A DNA stretch of 64,000 bases. Source: Dehalococcoidia bacterium. Lineage in GTDB: Bacteria; Chloroflexota; Dehalococcoidia; Tepidiformales; Tepidiformaceae. Position numbers and translations under genes: made by a program. The notes beneath the pieces are model-generated. The model was given only the letters and a program-made list of their open reading frames with translations. It was not told the DNA's origin and did not search any database. Location of the stretch: contig JAJEIT010000065.1 of assembly GCA_022827945.1 (NCBI GenBank), forward strand, positions 1 through 64,000, in the 5' to 3' direction. Below are positions 36,052 to 48,471 of this stretch, piece by piece; the first letter of the stretch is position 1; each line of letters starts with the position of its first letter.

Positions 36052-37532
36052 TCCGCAGTCACGCCACGTCCGCACACGGGAACACGCTCCAGCGCACGCT
36101 CTCCTCGCTGCAGGAGCGGGAGTTCGCGTGGTACTTCGCCGGGAATACCGCGTTCTTCATGGCGATGCAGATGCAGTTCGTGCTGCGCGCCCTGCTTGCC
36201 TACGACCTCGCGCCGGCGGGGGAGAAGGCCGCCGGCCTCGGGCTGGTCACGCTGGGAGCGGCGGCGCCGATGATCTTCGTCGCGCCGGTCGGGGGCCTCA
36301 TCGCGGACCGCGTCAACAAGCGCACCCTGCTGATCGTGACGCAGTCGGCGGCGGCCCTCATCAGCCTGTTCACGACGGTGCTCATCCTCACCGACCTGAT
36401 GGAGTACTGGTACCTGTTCCTGCTCTCGTTCTCGGCGGGAACCATCTTCTCGCTGAACATGCCCGCGAGGCAGGCGCTGGTGCCCCTGCTCGTTCCCCAG
36501 CACAAGCTCATGAACGCCGTCTCCCTGCAGATGAGCGGCATGAACCTGACCCGCATCGTCGCGCCCGCGCTGGCGGGCATCCTGGTGGCGCCGCTCGGCG
36601 TCATCGGGGTCGGTGAGAGCGGCGGCCTGGGCTGGGTCTACCTGCTCACCTTCATCCTCTTCACGGTCGCCGTCGCCTCGGAGTTCCGCCTGCCGCCGCA
36701 TGGCATGCAGGCGGAATCAGAGGAGGGGGAGAACTTCCTCGAGGGCCTGGTGGGGGGCTTCCGCTACGTCATCGCCACGCCGGTCATCCTCATGCTCCTT
36801 CTCGCGGGCATGCTGATGCCGTTCTTCGCATTCCCCGTGCAGGTGATGCTGCCCATCTTCGCCGAGGAGGTGTTCGGGCTGACCGGAGGTACGGGATTCG
36901 GGCTGCTGATGGCCGCGGGCGGGGTCGGCGGCCTGATCGGGACGATCATCTCGGCGAACTTCGACAGCCTGCCGAACAAGGGCCACATCATGTTCATCGG
37001 GGCCACCATCATGGCGGGCTTCCTGGCCGCCTTCGGGTGGACCAGTGTCTTCATCCTCGGGATGCTCTTCATCGCCGTGAGCAACACGGGGCAGATGCTG
37101 TTCATGTCGTCCAACAACACCGCCGTGCAGACGATTGCGCCGGAGGAGCTGCGGGGGCGGGTGATGTCGATCATGATGATGTCGTTCGGCGTGATGCCGA
37201 TCGGGGTCTTGCCCATCACCTTCGCCGCCGACCGGTTCGGGGCGGGAAACACGGTCGTGGTGGTGTCGCTCGTGCTGCTGGTGGTGCTGGCCGTGGTGTT
37301 CGTGGCCGTGCCGCGCTTCCGCAACCTGCGCATCGACGTGCTCGCGCAGGCCGAGCTCTCGCCGGTGCAGGCGGCCACGATGGTGGCGGAGGGCAAGATC
37401 TCGCGGGCGGAGGCGGACCGGCTGACGGGGAGGATGCGGCGAACGCCCCTGCCCGAGGGCACGCGCCGCAAGCGCGCGGCGGACGAGCGCGTGGAAGTGC
37501 CACGCGGGGCTGCGGGGGCGCCGCCGTCATGA
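36048..37532 (+). CDS. MFS transporter
   Basis: A 494-residue transporter with about 12 transmembrane helices and the MFS_3 (enterobactin-exporter-like) pattern. The loop 2-3 signature reads GLIADRVNKRTLLIVTQ. NMPARQALVPLLVP and the late loop IAPEELRGRVMSIMMMSFG are also characteristic. The C-terminus has an extra cytoplasmic basic tail (TRRKRAADERVEVPRG). It probably exports a small molecule or drug. GTG 36048 is the first start compatible with the family. It overlaps the LLM gene by ATGA. Confidence 0.9.
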   Translation: MIRSHATSAHGNTLQRTLSSLQEREFAWYFAGNTAFFMAMQMQFVLRALLAYDLAPAGEKAAGLGLVTLGAAAPMIFVAPVGGLIADRVNKRTLLIVTQSAAALISLFTTVLILTDLMEYWYLFLLSFSAGTIFSLNMPARQALVPLLVPQHKLMNAVSLQMSGMNLTRIVAPALAGILVAPLGVIGVGESGGLGWVYLLTFILFTVAVASEFRLPPHGMQAESEEGENFLEGLVGGFRYVIATPVILMLLLAGMLMPFFAFPVQVMLPIFAEEVFGLTGGTGFGLLMAAGGVGGLIGTIISANFDSLPNKGHIMFIGATIMAGFLAAFGWTSVFILGMLFIAVSNTGQMLFMSSNNTAVQTIAPEELRGRVMSIMMMSFGVMPIGVLPITFAADRFGAGNTVVVVSLVLLVVLAVVFVAVPRFRNLRIDVLAQAELSPVQAATMVAEGKISRAEADRLTGRMRRTPLPEGTRRKRAADERVEVPRGAAGAPPS

Positions 37533-38542
37533 CCACGCTCAGCGTCCTCGACCAGTCACCCGTCCGTCGCGGAGGGACGGCCGCGGAGGCGCTCGCCGAG
37601 ACGGTGAAGCTCGCGCAGCTCGCCGACCGGCTCGGGTACGAGCGCTACTGGGTGGCGGAGCACCACAACACGTCCGCCCTTGCCTCGACCGCGCCGGAGG
37701 TGCTGATCGGCCAGATCGCGACGCACACGGAGCACATCCGCGTCGGTTCGGGCGGGGTGATGCTGCCCCACTACAGCGCGCTCAAGGTGGCGGAAGCGTT
37801 CCGGCTGCTGGAGACGCTGCACCCGGGCCGCATCGACCTCGGGATCGGTCGGGCGCCGGGGAGCGACGGACGCACGGCGCGGGCGCTCGCGCCGAGCGGC
37901 GTGCCCATGGACCTGCGCGATTTCCCGAACCAGCTGCTCGACCTGTACGGCTTCCTCGCGGACGACTTTCCGCCCGACCACGAGTTCCACGGCATCCGAG
38001 CGATGCCGCGGCCGGAGGCGATGCCGAACCTCTGGTTGCTCGGCTCGAGCGACGTGAGCGCGGGGTACGCGGCAGAGCTGGGCTGGCCGTTCTGCTACGC
38101 ACACTTCATCAACTCGCACAGGGCCGACAGCGCCCTGGAGGCCTACCAGAAGCTCTTCTCGCCCTCGCCGATCGCGAGCGAGCCGCGACCGTCGATCGCG
38201 GTCTCGGCGCTCGTGGCGGAGACGGAGGAAGAGGCGGAGCGGCTGAGCTGGAGCCGCTGGGGCTGGCGCCTGATGGGGCAGGCCGGCCGGGGCGGCATTC
38301 CCCCGCCCGAGGAAGCGCTTGCCTTCGAGTACACGGAAGCCGAGCGCGAGTACCTGGAGATGCTGAAGCGGCGCTCCATCTACGGCGACCCGGGGCAGGT
38401 TCGCGACAAGCTGCTGGCGATGGGCGAGCGCCACGGCCTCGACGACTTCGTCGTCGTGACCATCACCCACGACTACGCGGCGCGGCAGCGGTCGTACGAG
38501 CTGCTGGCGGAAGCGTTCGGGCTGGAGCCTCGGACCCAATAG
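37529..38542 (+). CDS. LLM-class flavin-dependent oxidoreductase
   Basis: A 337-residue luciferase-like monooxygenase of the group that includes E. coli YhbW: LSVLDQSPVRRGGTA, RYWVAEHHNTSALASTAPEVLIG, VGSGGVMLPHYSALKVAE and DLGIGRAPGSD. These enzymes use FMNH2 and oxygen. The start codon overlaps the MFS stop (ATGA), so it is co-expressed with the exporter, which suggests they act on the same compound. Confidence 0.93.
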   Translation: MTTLSVLDQSPVRRGGTAAEALAETVKLAQLADRLGYERYWVAEHHNTSALASTAPEVLIGQIATHTEHIRVGSGGVMLPHYSALKVAEAFRLLETLHPGRIDLGIGRAPGSDGRTARALAPSGVPMDLRDFPNQLLDLYGFLADDFPPDHEFHGIRAMPRPEAMPNLWLLGSSDVSAGYAAELGWPFCYAHFINSHRADSALEAYQKLFSPSPIASEPRPSIAVSALVAETEEEAERLSWSRWGWRLMGQAGRGGIPPPEEALAFEYTEAEREYLEMLKRRSIYGDPGQVRDKLLAMGERHGLDDFVVVTITHDYAARQRSYELLAEAFGLEPRTQ

Positions 38543-38548
38543 GGATGC

Positions 38549-38554
38549 TACGGT
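38549..38554 (+). promoter_or_regulatory. -10 box TACGGT, leaderless type
   Basis: TACGGT ends 6 bases before GTG 38561. It lies just after the stop of the LLM gene (38542) and supports the GTG over the internal ATG at 38591. Confidence 0.4.
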
Positions 38555-38560
38555 GGGGAG

Positions 38561-39562
38561 GTGCACCGGAGGGATGGCCCCCTTAAGGGGATGCGGCGCG
38601 CCCTGCTCGTAAGCGTTGCGGTCATGGCGCAGTACCTCCTGGTTCCCCAGCCCGCGACGGGGGAGCACGGGGAAGACAGAGGCAACCTGCGCAAGAGAAC
38701 CATTCTCACGCTGGTTGGAGGCGTGGGCGTTGTGGTGGTGTTGGTGCTGATCGCCGTGCTGGTGACACGGGCGACAACCGGCGAGCGGAGGCCGGCCTCC
38801 CCCAGCGACGGGCGCGACTTCACCTCGGTCTCGACCGGCACTGAACACACGTGCGGACTGAAGTCCGACGGAGTGGTCGTCTGCTGGGACTCTTTCGGCC
38901 GGGCGACCTGGCAGGGCAGGGACTTCGTCTCTGTTACCGCCGGGTGGGCTCACGCATGCGGCTTCAAGAGCGACCGCTCCCTCGTCTGCTGGGGGAACGA
39001 CGGACAGGGCAGGACCACCCCGCCGCGTGGGGGCTTGGTCTCGGCAAGCGCAGGGGCCAATTTCACCTGCGGGCTGACAGGGGACGACACGGTGGTCTGC
39101 TGGGGCGCCAACGTGTACGGCCAGGCCGCGCCGCCGGACGGCGAGTTCGTCTCCGTGATCGCAGGCGGACATCACGCCTGTGCTCTCCGGGCCGACGGCA
39201 CGATCAGTTGCTGGGGACGTGACGGTTCCGGGCAGGCCACGCCGCCCGAGGGGATCTTCAGCTCAGTCGGCGCCGGGGCGGAACACACCTGCGCCGTGAA
39301 GCGCGACGGTTCCCTCGCCTGCTGGGGCGCCGACGGCCACGGCCAGGCGACGCCGCCGGACGGCGAGTTCGTGTCTGTCAGTGCCGGAGCAGAGCACACC
39401 TGCGGGGTGACCACCGGTGGCCGTGTCGCTTGCTGGGGGGCGACCGCGTACGCCGACGACGCGCCGGGGGGTGATCGGTTCGTGGCTGTCAGCGCCGGCG
39501 TCAGGCACACCTGCGCCCTCAAGGACAACGGCGACATCACCTGCTGGGGCGAGGGCCAGTAG
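38561..39562 (+). CDS. Membrane-anchored RCC1-repeat protein
   Basis: A 333-residue protein. After two hydrophobic stretches near the N-terminus (LLVSVAVMAQYLLV and the clear membrane helix TILTLVGGVGVVVVLVLIAVLV) come seven repeats of about 36 residues with the pattern FVSVSAG-xxHTC-xL-xxDG-xxxCWG-xxGQATPP. Each repeat has paired cysteines, consistent with disulfides outside the cell. RCC1-like propellers serve as protein-binding scaffolds. The repeats probably form one seven-bladed propeller. Confidence 0.85.
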   Translation: MHRRDGPLKGMRRALLVSVAVMAQYLLVPQPATGEHGEDRGNLRKRTILTLVGGVGVVVVLVLIAVLVTRATTGERRPASPSDGRDFTSVSTGTEHTCGLKSDGVVVCWDSFGRATWQGRDFVSVTAGWAHACGFKSDRSLVCWGNDGQGRTTPPRGGLVSASAGANFTCGLTGDDTVVCWGANVYGQAAPPDGEFVSVIAGGHHACALRADGTISCWGRDGSGQATPPEGIFSSVGAGAEHTCAVKRDGSLACWGADGHGQATPPDGEFVSVSAGAEHTCGVTTGGRVACWGATAYADDAPGGDRFVAVSAGVRHTCALKDNGDITCWGEGQ

Positions 39563-39565
39563 CGG

Positions 39566-39853
39566 CTAGTCGCCGCCGATCACAACCGTCCACTCCCTGA
39601 TGCGCCAGGAAGGGACGAGCCCGTTCGCGACGTAGGGATCGGCGGCGACGAAGGCCTCGACACGGGAACGATCGTCCACGGTGAAGACGAAAGCGGCGCC
39701 GTCGACGGGGTCGGCGAAGGCGCCCGCCATCTCGATCTCGCCACGGTCGACGTATTCGCGGGCGAGGGCGAGGTGGTCGGCGCGGAAGGGGGCGCGCTTC
39801 TCGACGACGTTCTCGACGTAGTCGTAGAGCAGGACGAAGCGGGTGGCGGGCAT
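39566..39853 (-). CDS. YciI-family protein
   Basis: A 95-residue YciI-like protein with RFVLLYDYVENVVEKRAPFRADHLALAREYVDRGEIEMAGAF and the later DPYVANGLVPSWRIREWTVV. The central H and D positions are the residues thought to be catalytic or structural. The role is unknown. It shares the strand with the TPR gene upstream (2-base gap). Confidence 0.88.
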   Translation of the reverse strand: MPATRFVLLYDYVENVVEKRAPFRADHLALAREYVDRGEIEMAGAFADPVDGAAFVFTVDDRSRVEAFVAADPYVANGLVPSWRIREWTVVIGGD

Positions 39854-39855
39854 GG

Positions 39856-40632
39856 TTACTCCTCTGCGCTCTCCTCGGCGGTGCTCCGCAGCAGCTTCAT
39901 AAACTCCTCGTCGCCGTCGAGGAGGGCAAGGCGGGCATCGCCGGCGGCCTCGGCGGCGTAGGCGGGCTGTATCTCGAAGGCTTCCCGCAGGTGCTCCAGC
40001 GCCACCTCGCGCTTCCCCAGGGCGCCGGCGGCCTGGGCGGCGCCGTAGTGGGCGGCAGAGTCGCCGGGGTTGAGTTTCGCCGCCTGCTCGAAGCTCGCGA
40101 GGGCGTCCTCGTGGGCGGCGGTCTCGAGCTGCGCCATCCCGCAGTTCACCATGACGGTGGCGTCGTCGGGATTGAGGGCGAGGGCCTGCTGGAAGTCTGC
40201 CAGCGCCTCGGCAGGTTCGGCGCGATAGAGGCGCAGCATGCCGCGATTGTTGAGCGCGTCGCCGTCGGCGGGAGTCAGCTCGAGGGCGGCGTCGTAGTCG
40301 GCGAGGGCCTCGTCGAAGGCGCCGAGGCGGGTGTGGGCGGTGGCGCGGTTGTAGAGGGCCGCGGGAATCCCGGGCGACTCGGCGAGGGCGCGGGTGTAGC
40401 GTTCGACGGCGAGGGCGTACTGGCCGACGTTGAAGTAGACGTTGCCCTCGTCCAGGTAGGAGGCGGCGGTGCGGAGGCGGGTATCGCCGATGACCTCCTC
40501 GAGGTCGGGCATCGACTCGCGGGCCTCACCGCTCTCGGCGCTCTGCTGCGGGCGGCCGAACAGGCGAACGAGCACGGCGACGACAGCCCCGAGGGCGGTG
40601 AGCACCAGGATTGCCCTGAGGAGGGTCTTCAC
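39856..40632 (-). CDS. TPR-repeat protein with N-terminal membrane anchor
   Basis: A 258-residue protein with one hydrophobic helix (LLRAILVLTALGAVVAVLVRLF) followed by about five tetratricopeptide repeats, for example LDEGNVYFNVGQYALAVERY, LYNRATAHTRLGAFDEALADY and LNNRGMLRLYRAEPAEALADF. It is likely a scaffold on the inner or outer membrane face. GTG 40632 overlaps the upstream stop (GTGA). Confidence 0.88.
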   Translation of the reverse strand: MKTLLRAILVLTALGAVVAVLVRLFGRPQQSAESGEARESMPDLEEVIGDTRLRTAASYLDEGNVYFNVGQYALAVERYTRALAESPGIPAALYNRATAHTRLGAFDEALADYDAALELTPADGDALNNRGMLRLYRAEPAEALADFQQALALNPDDATVMVNCGMAQLETAAHEDALASFEQAAKLNPGDSAAHYGAAQAAGALGKREVALEHLREAFEIQPAYAAEAAGDARLALLDGDEEFMKLLRSTAEESAEE

Positions 40633-41048
40633 GAGTCGTCCTCTTCCTCGGCGGCGCGCTCCAGGAGCGCTTCGGTGACGGCCATGAGGCCGCTGTAGGC
40701 GTAGACGACGTAGTCGCGCGGGTGGAGGTCGAGGGGGCGCTTCTCCTCCTTGCGGGCGGTCACCGGGTCCCAGGACCCGGTCAGCTCGACGGCATCGTGG
40801 TCGACGCCGAACTCGAGCTCGTAGAGCTCGCCGTCCTCGCCCACGACGACGCAGCCGCGCTCGGGGTCGCCGGCAGGGCCGGGGTCGCACTCGATGGCGT
40901 TCGTGAAGAAGGCGTTGGGGAACGAGGGGAAGGGGCGCAGGGCGGCGCTCGCTTCCTTCAGCAGCACCTCAAGCTCGGCGGCGGCGCGCTCGAGCACGCG
41001 GTCCGCGCTTGTCTTGCGGGCCAGGCTTTCCCGCGCGTCGTCGTCCAT
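40629..41048 (-). CDS. Hypothetical protein upstream of the TPR gene
   Basis: A 139-residue acidic protein with a helical N-terminus (SADRVLERAAAELEVLLKEA) and a beta-rich centre (CVVVGEDGELYELEFGVD; SWDPVTARKEEKRPLDL). I do not recognise a family. ATG 41048 is chosen because TAGCAT (41056-41061) ends 7 bases upstream. Coupled translation with the TPR gene implies a shared process. Confidence 0.65.
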   Translation of the reverse strand: MDDDARESLARKTSADRVLERAAAELEVLLKEASAALRPFPSFPNAFFTNAIECDPGPAGDPERGCVVVGEDGELYELEFGVDHDAVELTGSWDPVTARKEEKRPLDLHPRDYVVYAYSGLMAVTEALLERAAEEEDDS

Positions 41049-41157
41049 GGCGATCATGCTACGACCCCTTCCCGCTCCGGGACCAGACGGCCTTCGCGGT
41101 GCGCCCGCCCACACAGCCGTGTCGTGACCCCTTGTAGACTGGCGCAGGGGCATCGAT

Positions 41158-41634
41158 ATGGCGCGCCGCCGCCTGACGCGGGACGACCTCGCGGTCGAAA
41201 CCTGCTGCTACGTCTGCGATCCGGCCAACGAGGACGGGCTGCAGATCGCGTTCTACCTCGACGAGGAGGCCGGCCGCGTGCTGGCCGACTACACGCCGGC
41301 GACGGCGCACGAAGGCGCCCCCCGGGTCATCCACGGGGGCGTGATCGGCGCCATCCTCGACGACGCCATGGCCTGGGCGGTGAACGTGCTCAGCGGCTCG
41401 TTCGGGCTCACGCGCCGCGGGGAAATCGAGTACTCGCGCATCGTGCGCCCGGGCGAGCCCTACGCCGTCACCGCCTGGATCTCCGAGATCGGCCAGCACC
41501 GGGCCGCGACCATCGCCGAACTTCGCGACTCCGAGGACCGGCTCTGCTGCGTCACGAAGGCCGAGTTCTCGCTCATCTCGCACGAGGAAGCGAAGCTCGC
41601 CTTCGAGCGGCGCGCCGCAGCGGAGGGCGACTGA
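41158..41634 (+). CDS. PaaI-like hotdog-fold thioesterase
   Basis: A 158-residue hotdog thioesterase: PRVIHGGVIGAILDDAMAWAV holds the conserved HGG and Asp of the PaaI/THEM4 group. An N-terminal CCYVCDPANEDGLQ adds a Cys cluster seen in many actinobacterial and chloroflexal members. It hydrolyses an acyl-CoA. Its stop overlaps the next ATG (TGATG), so it is coupled to the alpha/beta hydrolase. Confidence 0.88.
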   Translation: MARRRLTRDDLAVETCCYVCDPANEDGLQIAFYLDEEAGRVLADYTPATAHEGAPRVIHGGVIGAILDDAMAWAVNVLSGSFGLTRRGEIEYSRIVRPGEPYAVTAWISEIGQHRAATIAELRDSEDRLCCVTKAEFSLISHEEAKLAFERRAAAEGD

Positions 41635-42437
41635 TGGCCCCCCGGCTGCTCCTCATCCACGGCTACGTCTCGAACCCCGAAGCGTGGGCGCCACTGCGGC
41701 GCGAGCTGGAGGGAGAGGTCGGGACGTTCGCGCCCTACCTTCCGGGCTACGGGGGCGAGCCGGACCCGGCGAGCTACACGCTGGAAGGCGTCGCGGCGGC
41801 GTTCGACAACGTGGTGGAGGCGGTGAAGCCGGACTACCTGCTCGGCCACTCGATGGGCGCCCTGGTGGCGCTGGGCGTGGCCAACCGCCACCCCGGGCGT
41901 TTCAAGCGGGTCGGCCTCGCCGGGCTGCCGGTGTACGACACGATCGAGGAGGGGCTGCGCTACATCGGTTCGAGGAGCATCTCGCGCGACCGCTACATGC
42001 GGAACCCCGGCGCCGGACACGTCTTCTGCCGGCCGGTCCACTCCCTGCGCTACCTGTGGGGACCGTTTGCCCATCTGGCGAAACCGGACTACCCCCTTTC
42101 CATGATCATCGACATGTTCAACCACAGCCCCGAGGCGCACCGTGGGGGCATGGAGGACATCGTCTTCTCCGGCCATGCCCGGCGGCTCGCGCCGGAGATG
42201 GGCACGCCCGTCGCGCTCATCCACGGCAATGCCGACCGCGTCACGCCGCTCGAGCCGGTGGTCGAGCTGGCGCGTGAACGTGGCTGGCCCCTGCGGATCG
42301 CCCACGGGGCGGGGCACGAGCTGACCTTCGCCCAGCCTCGCGGGATGGCGCGCTGGGTGCGGGAGCGGTTGCTCGCGCCCGTCGCCGCCGAGGCAGCGCC
42401 CGAAGACGAGGCGGCGGCGGTGAGCGCCTCCGCCTGA
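41634..42437 (+). CDS. Alpha/beta hydrolase
   Basis: A 267-residue hydrolase with intact catalytic residues: LLLIHGYVSNPEAW, nucleophile Ser in GHSMGALVAL, acid in HGNADRVTP and His in GAGHELTF. This contrasts with the two serine-less hydrolases at 8411 and 12152. It is probably in an operon with the thioesterase. The substrate is unknown. Confidence 0.9.
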   Translation: MAPRLLLIHGYVSNPEAWAPLRRELEGEVGTFAPYLPGYGGEPDPASYTLEGVAAAFDNVVEAVKPDYLLGHSMGALVALGVANRHPGRFKRVGLAGLPVYDTIEEGLRYIGSRSISRDRYMRNPGAGHVFCRPVHSLRYLWGPFAHLAKPDYPLSMIIDMFNHSPEAHRGGMEDIVFSGHARRLAPEMGTPVALIHGNADRVTPLEPVVELARERGWPLRIAHGAGHELTFAQPRGMARWVRERLLAPVAAEAAPEDEAAAVSASA

Positions 42438-42517
42438 ACCGCAGGCGGCGACCGTTGCGCTCCCGCGTCGGGCGCGCCTAAGCTCGCAGGCCGGGGCCAC
42501 CCCGAGGAGGCGCGCTC

Positions 42518-43057
42518 GTGGAGAACTTCCTGCATATCGCCGCCGTCTGGCTGCACGTCCTCGGCATCGCGCTGTTCGTGGGGCCGCAGTTCTTCCTGGC
42601 CTTCGCCTGGGTGCCCGCTTCCCGCCAGATCGAGGACCTGCAGACGCGCGTGGCGGCGATGCGCACGATCACGACGCGCTTCGGCTGGATCGGGGGCATC
42701 GGCCTCCTGCTGATCCTGATCGGCGGCACGTACCTGATCATGACCTGGCGCGACTACCACAACATCGTCGAGGGGACGGCCTTCTTCGACCTGCGCTACG
42801 GCGTGGTGTTCGTCATCAAGATGGTGCTGCTGGTGGTGATGATCGTGCTGGTGGGGCTGCACATGTTCGTGGTCGGCCCCAGCCAGGTGGACGCGATGGA
42901 GGAGCAGGCCCGCGGCGGGAACGTTCCCGACAAGGACATCCGGCGCCTGCGCATCACCTCCATGGTGCTGAGCATCACGGGGCTGATCCTGACGCTCGTG
43001 ATCATGGGGTTCGGCGTGAGCCTGGGCGCGGCGGAGTACTCGCTGCAGAACTTCTAG
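42518..43057 (+). CDS. Four-helix membrane protein (CopD/DUF-like)
   Basis: A 179-residue integral membrane protein with helices at IAAVWLHVLGIALFVGPQFF, FGWIGGIGLLLILIGGTYLI, VVFVIKMVLLVVMIVLVGLHMFVVGP and SMVLSITGLILTLVIMGFGV. Conserved His residues (LHVLG, LHMFVVG) suggest haem or metal binding, as in CopD-like proteins. The start is GTG 42518 after a GAGGAGG Shine-Dalgarno. Confidence 0.75.
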   Translation: MENFLHIAAVWLHVLGIALFVGPQFFLAFAWVPASRQIEDLQTRVAAMRTITTRFGWIGGIGLLLILIGGTYLIMTWRDYHNIVEGTAFFDLRYGVVFVIKMVLLVVMIVLVGLHMFVVGPSQVDAMEEQARGGNVPDKDIRRLRITSMVLSITGLILTLVIMGFGVSLGAAEYSLQNF

Positions 43058-43111
43058 GCGGCTACCCGGCGCGTGTTTGACCCATTCGCGGGGCGCTGGT
43101 TCACTAGCTCC

Positions 43112-43393
43112 AGAGGCGTTGACGGAGACGAGTAGCGTCCCGTTCCTGCGCTCAGCGAGCCCCGTTCGGTGCGAGGGGGCGCTGCAGGCGGACGTGAACA
43201 TCCCTCCCGAGCTTCCGGCCGAACGCCGGCGGCGCCGGCAAGTAGACCCGGACGGAACGTGTCCGCGGGTGCGGACCGCCCCCCGTTACCGAGGGCGGGA
43301 GCGTGATGGCGCTCCGCAGAGCGCCCGCCTCGTGCGGGAAGCAGGGTGGTACCGCGGGTCTTGCGCCCGTCCCTGACCGGGACGGGTTTTCTT
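43112..43393 (+). promoter_or_regulatory. T-box leader controlling ileS (Ile)
   Basis: A transcriptional T-box riboswitch. Stem I starts near GACGGAGACGAGTAGCGTCC. The candidate specifier is ATC (43200-43202) in GTGAACATCCC. The conserved T-box sequence AGGGTGGTACCGCG is at 43343-43356, and a terminator follows at 43366-43393. It senses uncharged tRNA-Ile through the specifier and the T-box/acceptor pairing and then allows ileS transcription. The specifier call is by eye. Confidence 0.88.
43366..43393 (+). terminator. Attenuator of the ileS T-box
   Basis: CCCGTCCC (43366-43373), a 5-base loop and GGGACGGG (43379-43386), followed by TTTTCTT. It is a perfect 8-bp intrinsic terminator that competes with the T-box antiterminator. 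Confidence 0.92.
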
Positions 43394-43430
43394 GTGTCCG
43401 TCCCGGCAACCCTCGCCCGGGAGGCCGGAA

Positions 43431-46708
<3,278 letters not shown>

Positions 46709-46712
<4 letters not shown>

Positions 46713-47446
46713 CGCCGCCGAAGGCCATCCTTTTCGACCTCGACGACACGCTGCTCGACATGTGGACCGCCATGCAAAGCTCTTGGGAGGAGATCTGCGC
46801 CGACGTGGCGCCCGGCCTCGGGTGCGACGCCGACAGCCTGCGCGAGACCATCCGCCGCGAGAGCGCCCTCTTCTGGGCGGATGAAGGAGCGGTCGCCGAG
46901 TACCGGGTGAAGCCGCTGGAGTCGCGCACGATCGTCGTGCGCCTCTCCCTGCTGTCGATGGGACTCGACGACTCGGACGCGGAGGAGATCGCCGGGCGGT
47001 CGCTTCGGGGGTACCTGGAGCGCGTCGCACCATTCCCGGACGCCATCGAGACGCTGGAGGCGCTGCGGTCGCAGGGGTACCGGCTGGGGATGGTCACGAA
47101 CGGTTCGTCCGATACGCAGCGCGAGAAGATCGGGCGCTGGCAGCTGGAGCCGTATTTCGACGAGATCGTGATCGAGAGCGAGTTCGGCCGCGGCAAGCCC
47201 GATCCCGGCGTGTTCAGGCAGGCGCTGGCGGGGACGGGGGCGGCTCCGGACGAGGCCTGGATGGTGGGCGACAACCTGTACGCCGACATCGGCGGGGCGC
47301 AGGGCGTGGGCGTCCACAGCGTGTGGATCCACCGCGAACGGCTGGAGTTCCCCGACGACCCTCCGGCCCATCCCCACCGCCGCATCGGACACTTCGACGA
47401 GCTGCACGCGGCCCTCGACACCGCAAGGGAGGGTGGGCCGCGGTAG
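46709..47446 (+). CDS. HAD-family hydrolase (subfamily IA)
   Basis: A 245-residue phosphatase-like HAD protein: motif I FDLDDTLLD, motif II VTNGSS, motif III with GKPDPGVF, and motif IV MVGDNLYADIGGA. It has a cap domain of about 100 residues and resembles YjjG or phosphoglycolate-phosphatase-type enzymes. The start overlaps the ileS stop (ATGA), placing it under T-box control as well. Confidence 0.9.
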
Positions 47447-47531
47447 CCCCCTCGAAAGCTCGCTCACGAAGCTCGTACGAGCGTGTCCGGTACCGTATTG
47501 GCGCAACATCGAACTACACCAGAGGAACGTA

Positions 47532-48467
47532 ATGTCGAACGTGAAACTGACGGTCCTGGCTGGGCTCGGGGTGCTGGGGATCGGCCTCGCCGCCGCCGCC
47601 CTGGTCGTCGGGATTCTCGCCCTCGCGGGTGACGACGACGGCGACGGGGACGCCCCCTCGCAGGCGAACGGCCCCGCTTACACCATCTGGCTCGTCGAGC
47701 AGGCGGTGGCCTACTACGAGGCGGAGGGACGCGAGGCCGCGGTCGCGCACTACAGCTCGCCCGAAAGCAGGGACGGCCCCTGGTACGTGTTCGTCTTCGA
47801 CGCCGAGAGCAGCGTGCTCATCGGGCACTTCAACGAGGAACTGATCGGGCAATCGCTCCTGACCGACCCGCTCGGCACGGACGCCACGGGCTACCACTTC
47901 GGCTCGGCGATGGCGGCCGCCGACGAGGGCGGGCGCTGGATCACGTACGTCTTCCTCAACCCCGACACCGGCGAACAGCAGCGCAAGCACGCGTGGGTGG
48001 TCCGGAGTGGCGGCCTCCTCTTCGGCTCCGGCTGGTACGACTACTCCAGCCACGCCGCACCCGCGCCCTCGAAGACGAACGCCCCCGCCTACACCATCTG
48101 GCTCGTCGAACAGGCGCTCGAGCGCTACGAGCGGGAAGGGATCGAGGCCACGATCGACCACTACAACTCGCCCGAGGCCCTGGACGGCTCCTGGTACGTC
48201 TTCGTGCTCGAGGAGCGCGACGGCGAGCTCTACTCGGTCGCCAACTCCAACCGGCCCGACATCGTGGGCACGACGCGGGAACGGATCGACGCCACCGGCT
48301 TCAACTACGGCGAAGTCTTCGCCGCCACCGTCGACGGGGGCGCGGGGCAGTGGGTCAGCTACCTCTTCACGCACCCCGAGACGCGCGAGGACGCGCTCAA
48401 GCACACCTGGATCGTGCGTCGCGGCGACTTCCTGTTCGGCGTGGGCTGGTACGACGGGATCCGCTAG
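47532..48467 (+). CDS. Membrane-anchored protein with two tandem Cache-like domains
   Basis: A 311-residue protein: an N-terminal membrane helix (VLAGLGVLGIGLAAAALVVGILALA), then two homologous units of about 130 residues. Each unit begins with AYTIWLVEQA and contains WYVFV, a D-x-TG segment (TDATGYHFG; IDATGFNYG) and ends with FLFGVGWYD or LLFGSGWYD. The pattern is that of single-Cache or Cache_2 sensor domains, here duplicated and without any signalling domain. It is likely to bind a small ligand outside the cell. Confidence 0.75.
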   Translation: MSNVKLTVLAGLGVLGIGLAAAALVVGILALAGDDDGDGDAPSQANGPAYTIWLVEQAVAYYEAEGREAAVAHYSSPESRDGPWYVFVFDAESSVLIGHFNEELIGQSLLTDPLGTDATGYHFGSAMAAADEGGRWITYVFLNPDTGEQQRKHAWVVRSGGLLFGSGWYDYSSHAAPAPSKTNAPAYTIWLVEQALERYEREGIEATIDHYNSPEALDGSWYVFVLEERDGELYSVANSNRPDIVGTTRERIDATGFNYGEVFAATVDGGAGQWVSYLFTHPETREDALKHTWIVRRGDFLFGVGWYDGIR

Positions 48468-48471
48468 GCCC

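Noticed and set aside
38600..39560. The seven RCC1 repeats as a CRISPR-like array.
   Set aside because: The repeat is at the protein level with variable DNA; no identical spaced repeats are seen. I found no CRISPR array or rRNA gene in the window.
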